Shown one piece after another: positions 53,197 to 62,941 of a DNA stretch of 64,000 nt. The stretch's first letter is position 1. Each line of letters begins with the position of its first letter. The translations under genes and the position numbers were made by a program. The DNA is from Geojedonia litorea (GTDB taxonomy: Bacteria; Bacteroidota; Bacteroidia; Flavobacteriales; Flavobacteriaceae), in assembly GCF_042654525.1 (NCBI RefSeq), contig NZ_JBHSGP010000014.1:1240001-1304000 (forward strand). The letters run 5' to 3'. The notes under the pieces are model-generated. The model was not told the DNA's origin. It saw only the letters and a program-made list of their open reading frames with translations, and searched no databases.

Positions 53197-55202
53197 TGGC
53201 AGTAGCAGATAAAAACATATTGAATAGGTTGTATTTTATTGCGGGCTGCATGTTTGTGTTTGTCCTTGCTGTGGTGTTTAAATTATTCACCATCCAGTTT
53301 ATACAAGGTGATGAATATCGAGATTTAGCAGAAAAGCGTACTATTAAAAATGTTGTCATTCCTGCTAATAGAGGCAATGTCTATGCATCAGATGGAAGTT
53401 TGTTAGCGACCTCAATCCCTAAATATGATATCAGGTTAGACGCCTTGACACCTTCAAACCATACTTTTGAAGCCTATTTAAAGCCATTGGCAGATTCGCT
53501 TTCAAAATATTCAGGAAAGCCTTCAAGCTATTATGAAAAAGAAATTCGTAAAGCACGTGCTAACAAAAACAGGTACTTTCTTTTAGCACGAAATATTGGT
53601 TATTCAGATTATATCCGTTTACGCAATTTCCCTATGCTCAAACTTGGAGCTTTTAAAGGAGGATTGATTGTTGAACAAAACACCAAGCGAGAGCACCCCA
53701 TGGGTGAAATAGCGCAACGTTCCATTGGTTATGAGCGTTTTGATGACCAAGGTAATGTAACAAGAGCAGGAATTGATGGTGCTTTTGGCGTACAGTACTT
53801 ACGAGGAACTGACGGTCATCGTTGGAAACAAAAAATTGGACAAGGTCAATGGAAACCAATTACTGATTATAACGAAGTTGAACCAAAAGATGGTTATGAT
53901 GTTTATACAACTATAGATGTAAATATTCAAGATATTGCGCATCATGCTTTGTTGGAGCAGTTGGAAAAATATAAAGCCGATCACGGTTGTGTTGTCGTTA
54001 TGGAGGTCAAAACTGGTGAGATTAAAGCCATTTCTAACCTTGGCCGTAATAGCAAAGGCTTTTATTATGAACGATTAAATTATGCGGTTGGCGAAAGTCA
54101 TGAGCCTGGTTCAACATTTAAACTTATGGCGGTCACTGCAGCTCTTGAAGATAAGGTGTTGGATACAAGCGATGTTGTTGATACCAAAAATGGCATTTTG
54201 ACTTTTTATGGTAAAAAAGTGAGGGATTCAAAAGCAGGGGGTTATGGAAAAATAACAATTTCAAAAGCTTTTGAAGTGTCTTCAAACACTGGTATAGTAT
54301 CAGCGATTGATCAACACTACAGCAAAAATCCAAGAAAATTTGTTGATAGGTTATACGCCATGAACCTAAATCAAAAACTAAACCTTCCCATAATAGGTGA
54401 AGGAGAACCCATTATTCCAGACCCTAATATTAAAAATGGACGATGGAGTGGAATAGCATTGCAATGGATGGCTTATGGTTATGGTGTTTCATTCACTCCG
54501 CTACAAACCTTGGCCTTTTATAATGCTATTGCAAATGATGGTGAAATGGTGAAACCTCGCTTTTTAAAAGAGGTTAAGGAATTCGATAAAACCATAGTGC
54601 CGTTTGAAAAGAAAGTCATAAATCCTAAAATAGCATCAAAAGAAACTATTGCCAAAGTGCAGCAATTACTTAAAAATGTTGTTGAAAAAGATCATGGTAC
54701 TGGTCACAGGTTGTATTCGCCTAACTTTTCAATGGCTGGTAAAACAGGAACCTGTCAAAAAGATTATCGCGATAAGGAAAAATTAAATTATATCTCCTCT
54801 TTTGCAGGGTATTTTCCTGCTGAAAACCCAAAGTATTCATGCATCGTAGTGATTCATGAACCTGATAAAAGTGTTGGGTATTATGGGGCAGATGTATCAG
54901 GTCCAGTCTTCAAAAAAATTGCCCAGAAAATATTTACAGATACCCCATTAATTGATGAAGTAGAATCACTCGAGTTTAAAAACTCCATTGTTGAAGAGGA
55001 TTTTGAAACCTATTACAACATTGCTCAAACCTATAAAACAATTATGCCCAGTGTTGTTGGTATGCCAACTATGGATGCCGTTCCCTTGTTAGAAAACATG
55101 GGTTTGAAAGTTAAAATTGAAGGCTCAGGAATAGTGAAACAGCAATCCATAGAGCAGGGTACAAAAATTAAAAGAAATCAAACGGTCATATTAGAAAATT
55201 AA
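53196..55202 (+). CDS. ftsI: Division-specific penicillin-binding protein FtsI (PBP3-like) with PASTA domain
   Basis: A 668-aa class B transpeptidase with a GTG start whose G is the last base of the ftsL stop. TM anchor about 10-30; pedestal domain about 40-230; transpeptidase about 245-580 with SxxK at Ser306 (EPGSTFKL), SSN at 362-364 and KTGT from Lys516. A C-terminal PASTA domain (about 610-667, TIMPSVVGMP) is typical of Bacteroidota FtsI. It cross-links septal peptidoglycan together with FtsW. Its stop shares a base with the murE start. Confidence 0.96.
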   Translation: MAVADKNILNRLYFIAGCMFVFVLAVVFKLFTIQFIQGDEYRDLAEKRTIKNVVIPANRGNVYASDGSLLATSIPKYDIRLDALTPSNHTFEAYLKPLADSLSKYSGKPSSYYEKEIRKARANKNRYFLLARNIGYSDYIRLRNFPMLKLGAFKGGLIVEQNTKREHPMGEIAQRSIGYERFDDQGNVTRAGIDGAFGVQYLRGTDGHRWKQKIGQGQWKPITDYNEVEPKDGYDVYTTIDVNIQDIAHHALLEQLEKYKADHGCVVVMEVKTGEIKAISNLGRNSKGFYYERLNYAVGESHEPGSTFKLMAVTAALEDKVLDTSDVVDTKNGILTFYGKKVRDSKAGGYGKITISKAFEVSSNTGIVSAIDQHYSKNPRKFVDRLYAMNLNQKLNLPIIGEGEPIIPDPNIKNGRWSGIALQWMAYGYGVSFTPLQTLAFYNAIANDGEMVKPRFLKEVKEFDKTIVPFEKKVINPKIASKETIAKVQQLLKNVVEKDHGTGHRLYSPNFSMAGKTGTCQKDYRDKEKLNYISSFAGYFPAENPKYSCIVVIHEPDKSVGYYGADVSGPVFKKIAQKIFTDTPLIDEVESLEFKNSIVEEDFETYYNIAQTYKTIMPSVVGMPTMDAVPLLENMGLKVKIEGSGIVKQQSIEQGTKIKRNQTVILEN

Positions 55203-56665
55203 TGCCTGAATTAAAAGACATATTATATAAAACAACCATCAACGCCGTCGTTGGAAGTACCGGTATTATGGTTAATAGTATAGTTTTTGATTCAAGGTTG
55301 GTGAAGACAAATGATGTTTTTGTTGCCATTAAAGGCTCTGCTGTTGATGGGCATGATTATATTGATATTGCAATTGAAAAAGGTGCTACTGCTGTTATCT
55401 GCGAAACCTTGCCGTTGAACTTCAACAATGATATCACTTATGTAGAAGTTGCAAATGCAAGTAGAGCATTAGCATTTATGGCTGCAAATTATTACGATAA
55501 TCCTTCAGAAAATTTAAAACTTATTGGTGTCACTGGTACAAATGGAAAAACTACTGTAGCTTCCTTATTGTACCAACTGTTTAAAAAGGCTGGTTTTAAA
55601 GTAGGTCTTTTGTCGACGGTTAAGATCATGGTTGATAACAAAGAATATAAGGCTACACATACCACGCCAGATTCTTTAACCATAAATAGATATTTGGCTG
55701 AAATGAATCTTGAAGGGATTGAGTTTTGTTTTATGGAAGTGAGTTCGCATGGTATTCATCAAAATAGAACTGAAGGGCTTCATTTTGAAGGTGGAATATT
55801 CACAAACTTATCTCATGATCATTTAGACTATCATGAAACTTTTGCAGAATATAGAGATGTGAAAAAGTCGTTTTTCGATAAGCTCCCTAGACAAGCTTTC
55901 GCATTAGTTAATATAGATGATAAAAATGGTTTGGTTATGCTTCAAAATACGGCGGCCAGAAAATATACCTATGCTCTAAAATCTTATGCAGATTATAAGG
56001 CCCAAATTTTAGAAAATCAGTTTGGAGGCTTGTTGCTTAAAATTAATGAAAGTGAAGTTTGGACACGATTAATAGGAAGTTTTAATGCCTATAACGTATT
56101 GGCAATTTATGCAACAGCTGAACTTTTGGGACTAGAAAGAGTTGAAAACTTAAGACTCATTAGTGAATTAGAAAGCGTTGCTGGACGATTTCAGTATTTA
56201 ATTTCAGATGAAAAAATCACCGCAATTGTAGACTATGCTCATACTCCTGACGCACTAAAAAATGTGCTAGAAACCATCAATAGCATTCGAACCAAAAATG
56301 AAGAGTTGATAACAGTAGTAGGTTGCGGTGGAGATCGAGATACTACCAAACGACCTAAAATGGGACATATTGCTTCTGCATTGAGCTCTAAAGTTATTCT
56401 AACCAGCGATAATCCTAGAAATGAAGTGCCCGAAGCTATTATTGAAGCCATGGAGAAAGGGGTGGAGCCTCAAAATTTCAAAAAAATAGTCTCAATAGTA
56501 GATAGAAAACAAGCCATTAAAACGGCATGTCAAATGGCACAACCAAATGACATCATACTTATTGCTGGTAAAGGCCATGAAAACTATCAAGAAATTAAAG
56601 GAGAACGCTTTGATTTTGATGATTTTAAAATTGTCAAGGAATTTTTAAAACAATTACAAAAATAG
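55202..56665 (+). CDS. murE: UDP-MurNAc-L-Ala-D-Glu:meso-diaminopimelate ligase
   Basis: A 487-aa Mur ligase with N-terminal MurE domain (about 20-95), central ATPase (GVTGTNGKTT, about 109-118) and C-terminal domain. The amino-acid-specificity loop reads SDNPRNE, the DNPR form associated with meso-diaminopimelate rather than lysine, consistent with Gram-negative murein. VGCGGDRDTTKRPKMG is also typical. It acts in the cytoplasm. It overlaps ftsI by a single base and abuts mraY with no gap. Confidence 0.96.
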   Translation: MPELKDILYKTTINAVVGSTGIMVNSIVFDSRLVKTNDVFVAIKGSAVDGHDYIDIAIEKGATAVICETLPLNFNNDITYVEVANASRALAFMAANYYDNPSENLKLIGVTGTNGKTTVASLLYQLFKKAGFKVGLLSTVKIMVDNKEYKATHTTPDSLTINRYLAEMNLEGIEFCFMEVSSHGIHQNRTEGLHFEGGIFTNLSHDHLDYHETFAEYRDVKKSFFDKLPRQAFALVNIDDKNGLVMLQNTAARKYTYALKSYADYKAQILENQFGGLLLKINESEVWTRLIGSFNAYNVLAIYATAELLGLERVENLRLISELESVAGRFQYLISDEKITAIVDYAHTPDALKNVLETINSIRTKNEELITVVGCGGDRDTTKRPKMGHIASALSSKVILTSDNPRNEVPEAIIEAMEKGVEPQNFKKIVSIVDRKQAIKTACQMAQPNDIILIAGKGHENYQEIKGERFDFDDFKIVKEFLKQLQK

Positions 56666-57907
56666 ATGTTGTATTACCTGTTTGAATATTTAGAACGAGA
56701 ATTTCAGTTTCCAGGAGCTTCACTCTTTGGTTTTATCACCTTTAGAGCTGCGGTTGCTATTATTCTGTCACTTTTAATTTCTACCATTTACGGTAAACGC
56801 ATAATAAGGTTTCTTCAAAAGCAACAAGTAGGTGAAACTATAAGAGATTTAGGTCTCGAAGGTCAAGTTGAAAAAGCGGGTACACCAACTATGGGTGGAA
56901 TTATTATTATCCTCGCTACTTTAATTCCGGTCATCCTACTAGCAAAACTTGAGAATATATACATCATATTATTAATTGTGACTACACTTTGGATGGGTAC
57001 AATTGGGTTTATAGATGACTATATTAAAAAATTCAAAAAAGATAAAGAAGGTTTAAAAGGAAGATTTAAAGTACTTGGTCAAATAGGTTTAGGGATTATT
57101 GTTGGAACAACCCTTTACTTTCACCCAAATGTTACCATTAAGGAAAAGCTGCCTCTCGCAGATCAGCAGGAAATTTTAGCTGCTAATCCTAATGTATCGC
57201 CTTCAAAATTATTTATGGATGAAGAGCATTCTACCAAAACAACTATTCCATTCGTAAAAGGAAACGAATTTGACTATGCAGATTTGGTGACTTGGGTAAA
57301 TCCAGAATGGACATCCTATGCTTGGTTACTGTTCATTCCTATAGTCATATTTATAATTACAGCAGTTTCAAATGGAGCCAATTTAACCGATGGAATTGAT
57401 GGTTTGGCTGCAGGTACATCTGCCATTATTGTGCTCACATTGGGGATTTTTGCATGGGTGTCGGGTAATATCATCTTTTCAGATTACCTAAACATCATGT
57501 ACATACCAAGAGTTGAAGAGATTACTATTTATATAGCAGCTTTTGTAGGTGCATTGATAGGATTTTTATGGTACAATACCTATCCAGCCCAAGTGTTTAT
57601 GGGAGATACAGGAAGTTTAACCATCGGTGGAATCATTGCCGTAATCGCAATTGCAGTAAGAAAAGAATGGTTAATACCAGTTTTGTGTGGCATCTTCTTG
57701 GCAGAAAATTTATCAGTGGTATTACAAGTTAGCTATTTCAAATACACACGGAAGAAATATGGTGAAGGTCGCCGCATATTTAAAATGTCGCCCTTACACC
57801 ATCATTATCAAAAATCGGGCTATCACGAAAGTAAAATTGTAACCCGCTTTTGGATTGTAGGAATTTTGCTGGCGATTGTGTCAATAGTGACCTTGAAAAT
57901 TAGATAA
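56666..57907 (+). CDS. mraY: Phospho-N-acetylmuramoyl-pentapeptide transferase
   Basis: A 413-aa inner-membrane enzyme making lipid I from UDP-MurNAc-pentapeptide and undecaprenyl phosphate. GTPTMGGIIII, the catalytic GFIDDYIKKFKKD and NLTDGIDGLAAG motifs are present, with about ten helices. A loop of about 65 residues at about 155-220 between TM segments is longer than in E. coli, as usual in Bacteroidota. The end, MSPLHHHYQKSGYHE, is the standard MraY motif. It directly abuts both murE and murD. Confidence 0.97.
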   Translation: MLYYLFEYLEREFQFPGASLFGFITFRAAVAIILSLLISTIYGKRIIRFLQKQQVGETIRDLGLEGQVEKAGTPTMGGIIIILATLIPVILLAKLENIYIILLIVTTLWMGTIGFIDDYIKKFKKDKEGLKGRFKVLGQIGLGIIVGTTLYFHPNVTIKEKLPLADQQEILAANPNVSPSKLFMDEEHSTKTTIPFVKGNEFDYADLVTWVNPEWTSYAWLLFIPIVIFIITAVSNGANLTDGIDGLAAGTSAIIVLTLGIFAWVSGNIIFSDYLNIMYIPRVEEITIYIAAFVGALIGFLWYNTYPAQVFMGDTGSLTIGGIIAVIAIAVRKEWLIPVLCGIFLAENLSVVLQVSYFKYTRKKYGEGRRIFKMSPLHHHYQKSGYHESKIVTRFWIVGILLAIVSIVTLKIR

Positions 57908-59239
57908 ATGAAAAGGCTAGTTGTTTTAGGTGGAGGAGAAAGTGGAATTGGAACAGCATTACTAGCCAAAGCAAAGGGATTTAAGGTTTTTGTTTCAGAT
58001 AAGGGAAAAATCAAGGAAACCTATAAAAACGTTCTTATACATAATGAGATTGAATGGGAAGATCAACAGCATACAGAATCTAAAATTCTTAATGCAGATG
58101 TGGTAATGAAAAGTCCTGGGATTCCGGACAAGGTTGCGCTAGTGAAACAAATTAGAGAACTAGGAATTTCGATAGTTTCGGAAATTGAATTTGCTTCATC
58201 ATTTACTAAAGCAACTATTGTAGGGATTACGGGTAGTAATGGAAAAACCACAACGGCATCACTAACTCATCATATTCTTAAACAAGAATTGGAAGTTGGA
58301 CTGGCAGGAAATATTGGAGACAGTTTTGCTAAACAAGTTTTAGAGAACAATTACCCAAACTATGTTTTAGAGATAAGTAGTTTTCAATTAGATGACAGCT
58401 TTCATTTTAGACCAAAAATTGCCATAATCACTAACATTACTCCAGACCATCTGGATCGCTATGATTATAAGTTTGACAATTATATCGCTTCAAAATTTAG
58501 AATTGCCCAACGCCAAACCAAAGACGACTTTTTAATATATGATGCCGATGATGAAGTCATTACCAAGTGGTTACAAAAGCACCCAGTTCAATCAACATTA
58601 TTGCCATTTTCATTGACTAAAACAATTGAGAATGGAGCGTATTTAGATGAAAATAATATAAAAATAACAATAGATAATAACCAAATAATTATGCCAACAG
58701 CAAATTTAGCTTTAGAAGGAAATCACAATATTAAAAACGCAATGGCCGCTTCAACAGTGGCACATTTATTAAAAATTAGAAAACAGACCATACGTGAAAG
58801 TTTAGAGAATTTTCAAGGGGTTGAGCACCGCTTGGAGCATGTTTTAAAGATTAACAAAGTACAATACATCAATGATTCTAAAGCAACTAATGTAAACGCA
58901 ACTTACTATGCTCTTGAAAGTATGGATGCGCCAACAATTTGGATTGTTGGTGGACAGGATAAAGGCAATGATTATAGAGAGCTGTTTTCTTTTGTAAATG
59001 AAAAGGTAAAAGCAATAATCTGTTTGGGAGTTGACAACGAAAAACTAATGGACAACTTTGCAGGTATGGTCGATATCATTGTCGAAACACAGTTTATGAG
59101 CGAAGCTGTAAAAATAGCTTATAAAATAGCCGAGGCAGGAGATAATGTTCTGCTTTCACCAGCCTGTGCAAGCTTTGATTTATTCGAAAACTATGAAGAC
59201 CGAGGCAGACAGTTTAAAGATGCAGTTAGAAACTTGTAA
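57908..59239 (+). CDS. murD: UDP-MurNAc-L-alanine:D-glutamate ligase
   Basis: A 443-aa cytoplasmic Mur ligase. N-terminal Rossmann domain with VLGGGESGIGTALLAK (5-20), central ATP-binding GITGSNGKTTT (about 109-119), LEISSFQLDD and NITPDHLDRYD, and a C-terminal domain with YINDSKATNVNATYYAL and LSPACASFDLFENYEDRG. It adds D-Glu to UDP-MurNAc-L-Ala. It starts directly after mraY. A 62-bp spacer with a REP-like repeat separates it from ftsW, the only sizeable gap within the cluster. Confidence 0.97.
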   Translation: MKRLVVLGGGESGIGTALLAKAKGFKVFVSDKGKIKETYKNVLIHNEIEWEDQQHTESKILNADVVMKSPGIPDKVALVKQIRELGISIVSEIEFASSFTKATIVGITGSNGKTTTASLTHHILKQELEVGLAGNIGDSFAKQVLENNYPNYVLEISSFQLDDSFHFRPKIAIITNITPDHLDRYDYKFDNYIASKFRIAQRQTKDDFLIYDADDEVITKWLQKHPVQSTLLPFSLTKTIENGAYLDENNIKITIDNNQIIMPTANLALEGNHNIKNAMAASTVAHLLKIRKQTIRESLENFQGVEHRLEHVLKINKVQYINDSKATNVNATYYALESMDAPTIWIVGGQDKGNDYRELFSFVNEKVKAIICLGVDNEKLMDNFAGMVDIIVETQFMSEAVKIAYKIAEAGDNVLLSPACASFDLFENYEDRGRQFKDAVRNL

Positions 59240-59252
59240 TAAAAGATGTTTT

Positions 59253-59280
59253 AGTCATGCTGAGCATGTCGAAGCATCAC
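59253..59280. repeat. REP-like intergenic repeat
   Basis: AGTCATGCTGAGCATGTCGA followed by AGCATCAC is a member of the CTGAGC-TGTCGAAG repeat type that I recall as scattered in Flavobacteriia; CATGCT and AGCATG pair around one base. It fills the spacer between murD and ftsW and shares the GAGC-TCGA core with 215-276. Confidence 0.6.
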
Positions 59281-59301
59281 ATTTAAAATAGAAATTAAAA
59301 A

Positions 59302-60498
59302 GTGCAAACACTATTTAATAACATAAAAGGAGATCGATTAATATGGGCTATTGCGGCGTTGCTAGCCATATTTTCGTTTCTTCCAGTCTATAGTGCGGCT
59401 AGTAATCTAGCCTATATTGGAGGCATTGGGAGTACCTTTTCGTTTTTTGTGAAGCACTTTATGCACCTCTTTTTAGGTTTTGCAATTATGTACGGGGTGC
59501 ATCGAATCCCTTACCGCTACTTTAGGGGATTGTCGATGGTTATGATGCCGATAGTGTTTATATTGTTGGTCGTGACCATACTACAAGGAACAACTGTTGA
59601 AGGAGCAAATGCAAGTAGGTGGATTCAAATTCCAATAGTCGGAATGTCATTTCAAACCTCTACGTTGGCCTCTGTTGTTTTAATGGTTTATGTGGCAAGG
59701 TATTTATCAAAAATTAAAGATAAGGCTGTCACTTTTAAAGAATCGATTTTACCACTTTGGATTCCAGTGTTTTTAATGTTGCTATTGATTCTTCCAGCCA
59801 ACTTTTCAACTGCCGCTATAATGTTCGCAATGGTGATGATTTTGGTGTTTATTGGAGGCTATCCCATTAAATATTTGACCGTTATTGTAGGAGCAGGTAT
59901 TTTGTCATTGGTGCTTTTTGTTTTGGTTGCAAAGGCATTTCCCGATGCCATGCCCAATAGAATTGATACTTGGATGAATAGGATTGAAAATTTTGCTAAT
60001 GGTGAAGATACCGAGGCCGACTATCAAATTGAAAAAGCGAAAATCGCTATTGCGTCAGGAGGTATACATGGTGTTGGGCCTGGAAAAAGTATTCAAAAGA
60101 ATTTTTTACCTCAATCATCATCCGATTTCATTTTTGCAATAATCATTGAAGAATATGGCTTAATCGGCGGATTGTTTTTATTAGTAATGTATTCTTGGTT
60201 GTTATTCAGAATTGTAATTGCCTCACAAAAATCAGATACTACTTTTGGAAAGTTGTTAGTCCTAGGTGTAGGATTGCCAATTGTTTTTCAAGCTTTAATA
60301 AATATGGCCGTTGCGGTTGAATTATTTCCTGTTACAGGACAAACATTGCCTTTAATTAGTAGCGGAGGAACGTCCATTTGGATGACCTGTCTGGCTATAG
60401 GAATCATTCTTAGTGTTAGTGCTAAACGTGAAGAATTAAAAGAACAAGAACATGTGGAAGAAAATCCACTTGAGATCTTAAGCGAAGCTTTAGAATGA
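59302..60498 (+). CDS. ftsW: Septal peptidoglycan polymerase FtsW
   Basis: A 398-aa SEDS glycosyltransferase with about ten transmembrane helices. It uses a GTG start at 59302, as no ATG fits in the leader. Family motifs: PVYSAASNLAY, ANASRWIQIP, GGIHGVGPGKSIQKNFLPQSSSDFIFAIIIEEYG (in part) and GQTLPLISSGGTSIWM. It polymerises septal murein with FtsI. Position between murD and murG supports FtsW rather than the elongation paralogue RodA. It overlaps murG by 4 bp. Its C-terminus is short and acidic. Confidence 0.95.
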   Translation: MQTLFNNIKGDRLIWAIAALLAIFSFLPVYSAASNLAYIGGIGSTFSFFVKHFMHLFLGFAIMYGVHRIPYRYFRGLSMVMMPIVFILLVVTILQGTTVEGANASRWIQIPIVGMSFQTSTLASVVLMVYVARYLSKIKDKAVTFKESILPLWIPVFLMLLLILPANFSTAAIMFAMVMILVFIGGYPIKYLTVIVGAGILSLVLFVLVAKAFPDAMPNRIDTWMNRIENFANGEDTEADYQIEKAKIAIASGGIHGVGPGKSIQKNFLPQSSSDFIFAIIIEEYGLIGGLFLLVMYSWLLFRIVIASQKSDTTFGKLLVLGVGLPIVFQALINMAVAVELFPVTGQTLPLISSGGTSIWMTCLAIGIILSVSAKREELKEQEHVEENPLEILSEALE

Positions 60499-61592
60499 GC
60501 GAATATAGAATCATATTATCTGGAGGTGGTACAGGAGGACACATTTTTCCTGCAATCGCTATTGCAAACGAGCTAAAATCTCGTTTCCCAGATGCACAGT
60601 TCTTATTTGTTGGTGCTTCTGACAAAATGGAAATGGAAAAAGTGCCAGAAGCAGGTTATAAAATTGAGGGCCTTTGGATTTCTGGTATTCAACGCAAGTT
60701 AACCTTGAAAAATTTGATATTTCCTTTAAAATTAATTTTAAGTTTATTACGAGCCCGTAAAATTATTAACGACTTTAAGCCTGATGTAGCTATTGGTACA
60801 GGAGGCTTTGCAAGTGGTCCTTTATTGCAGGTCGCAGCTACGAAAAGGATTCCAACTTTAATACAAGAACAGAATTCATATCCTGGAATCACCAATAAAC
60901 TATTAAGTAAAAAGGTTGATAAAATCTGTGTGGCTTATGATGGTCTAGAACGATTTTTCCCGAAAAAGAAGATTATTAAAACTGGAAATCCAATTCGTCT
61001 CGATTTATTAGATATTGAGGATAAATCAATAATGGCAAAAGATGCCTTTAAATTAAAACACGGTAAACATACCCTTTTAGTTTTAGGAGGAAGTTTGGGA
61101 GCGCGAAGAATCAATCAACTTATTGAAAAGGAATTAGAGTTTTTTCAAACGCAAAACGTACAGGTGATTTGGCAATGCGGCAAGTTATATTATAATGAAT
61201 ACAAGCATTATAACAATTTTGATAGCGTTCAAGTACATGCGTTTTTAAATAACATGCATTTAGCTTATGCTGCTGCTGATGTTATTATTTCGAGAGCTGG
61301 TGCAAGTTCTGTGTCTGAATTATGTATTGTAGGTAAACCCGTAATTTTTATCCCTTCGCCAAATGTGGCCGAAGATCATCAAACCAAAAATGCTATGGCA
61401 ATTGTAGATAAAGAAGCGGCCATTTTAATTAAGGAATCAGATTTGGAAGTTGATTTTGAAAACAAATTTTCACAACTCATAGCTTCAACCGAAAGACAAG
61501 AGCAATTGAGTGCAAGTATTAAAACATTGGCATTGGTTAATGCCACAAAGGATATAGTAAACGAAGTAGAAAAACTGCTTAAAAGTAAATGA
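60495..61592 (+). CDS. murG: UDP-GlcNAc:lipid I N-acetylglucosaminyltransferase
   Basis: A 365-aa GT28 enzyme that adds GlcNAc to lipid I at the inner face of the membrane. N-terminal GGGTGGHIFPAIAIA (10-24), TGGFASGP, LIQEQNSYPG and the C-terminal-domain SLGARRIN, ISRAGASSVSEL motifs are all present. Length is standard. The ATG overlaps the ftsW stop by 4 bp and its own stop overlaps murC by 4 bp, so translation is coupled. Confidence 0.97.
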   Translation: MSEYRIILSGGGTGGHIFPAIAIANELKSRFPDAQFLFVGASDKMEMEKVPEAGYKIEGLWISGIQRKLTLKNLIFPLKLILSLLRARKIINDFKPDVAIGTGGFASGPLLQVAATKRIPTLIQEQNSYPGITNKLLSKKVDKICVAYDGLERFFPKKKIIKTGNPIRLDLLDIEDKSIMAKDAFKLKHGKHTLLVLGGSLGARRINQLIEKELEFFQTQNVQVIWQCGKLYYNEYKHYNNFDSVQVHAFLNNMHLAYAAADVIISRAGASSVSELCIVGKPVIFIPSPNVAEDHQTKNAMAIVDKEAAILIKESDLEVDFENKFSQLIASTERQEQLSASIKTLALVNATKDIVNEVEKLLKSK

Positions 61593-62941
61593 GTTTAAAA
61601 ACCGTAAATAGCGTTTATTTTGTGGGTATTGGAGGTATCGGTATGAGTGCCTTGGCGCGCTATTTTCATGCGAATAATAAGCAAGTTGCAGGATACGATA
61701 AAACACCCACAGAAATTACAGGTGACTTGCAAGCCATGGGAATTAAAATTCATTTTGAAGATAATGTTGAACAAATCGATGCTCAATTTCTGAATCCAGA
61801 ACAAACTTTGGTGGTTTATACCCCTGCAATCCCTAAAACACATGCTGAACTTAATTATTTTAGATCAAATGGATTTGAAGTCTTAAAGCGATCTGCAGTG
61901 CTTGGTGAGATAACAAAGGATACTTATTGTTTTGCTATTGCTGGAACCCATGGTAAAACTACAACAACGAGTATTTTGGGGCATTTGTTGAACTCATGTA
62001 ATGTAGAGGTTACTGCGTTTTTAGGAGGAATTAGCCAAAATTATAATTCAAATTTAATTCTCAATGGTACTAAGATAACGGTAGTTGAGGCGGATGAATT
62101 TGACCGTTCATTTTTAACCTTATCTCCTGATATGGCTGGGATAACTTCAATGGATGCCGACCATTTAGATATTTACGGAGATGCTGAATCACTTCAAGAA
62201 TCTTTTGTTGAATTTTCAAAGAAAATAAAACCTAACGGTAAACTGTTTGTGAAAAATGGATTGCCTTTAACGGGAATAACTTACGGAATAGACGATGACG
62301 CCGATTATTCGGCTATCAACATAAAAATAATAGATGGTGCTTATGTGTTTGATGTAAAAACACCTAATACCACTCTTGAAAATTTCAAATTTAACCTACC
62401 TGGTAGACACAATCTGTCGAATGCATTAATAGCCTTGGCGATGACTGTAGAATATGGCATCCCTCACCAACAGCTCGCCGAGGCATTAGCATCTTATACT
62501 GGGGTTAAACGAAGATTTACCTATCAAATTAAAACAAGCAATTTGGTGTTTATTGATGACTATGCGCACCATCCGCAGGAGATTGATGCCGTACATCAAG
62601 CCGTTCGAGAAATGTATCCAGATAAGGAAGTTTTGATCGTATTTCAACCGCATTTATTTAGTCGCACAAGAGATTTTGTAGATGGATTTGCACAAAGTTT
62701 GTCCCAATTTGATAAGATCCTACTTTTGGATATTTATCCTGCGCGAGAATTACCAATAGAAGGGGTTACCTCACAATGGTTACTAGATAAAATTCAAAAT
62801 AACAATAAAAAATTGGTTCAGAAATCAGAGCTAATTGCGGAATTAAAACAAACAAATGCTCAGGTTATTTTAACCGTTGGAGCCGGAGATATAGGAGAGG
62901 AAGTTAAACATATTAAAGAAGCCTTAAGCGTTGCGAGTTAA
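61589..62941 (+). CDS. murC: UDP-MurNAc:L-alanine ligase
   Basis: A 450-aa Mur ligase starting the peptide stem. N-terminal YFVGIGGIGMSALARYF (10-26), central AGTHGKTTTTSILGHLL (about 117-133), EADEFDRSFL and C-terminal FIDDYAHHPQEIDA and FQPHLFSRTRDF motifs are typical. Overlaps: 4 bp with murG and 11 bp with ftsQ. Cytoplasmic; complete and of standard length. Confidence 0.97.
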   Translation: MSLKTVNSVYFVGIGGIGMSALARYFHANNKQVAGYDKTPTEITGDLQAMGIKIHFEDNVEQIDAQFLNPEQTLVVYTPAIPKTHAELNYFRSNGFEVLKRSAVLGEITKDTYCFAIAGTHGKTTTTSILGHLLNSCNVEVTAFLGGISQNYNSNLILNGTKITVVEADEFDRSFLTLSPDMAGITSMDADHLDIYGDAESLQESFVEFSKKIKPNGKLFVKNGLPLTGITYGIDDDADYSAINIKIIDGAYVFDVKTPNTTLENFKFNLPGRHNLSNALIALAMTVEYGIPHQQLAEALASYTGVKRRFTYQIKTSNLVFIDDYAHHPQEIDAVHQAVREMYPDKEVLIVFQPHLFSRTRDFVDGFAQSLSQFDKILLLDIYPARELPIEGVTSQWLLDKIQNNNKKLVQKSELIAELKQTNAQVILTVGAGDIGEEVKHIKEALSVAS

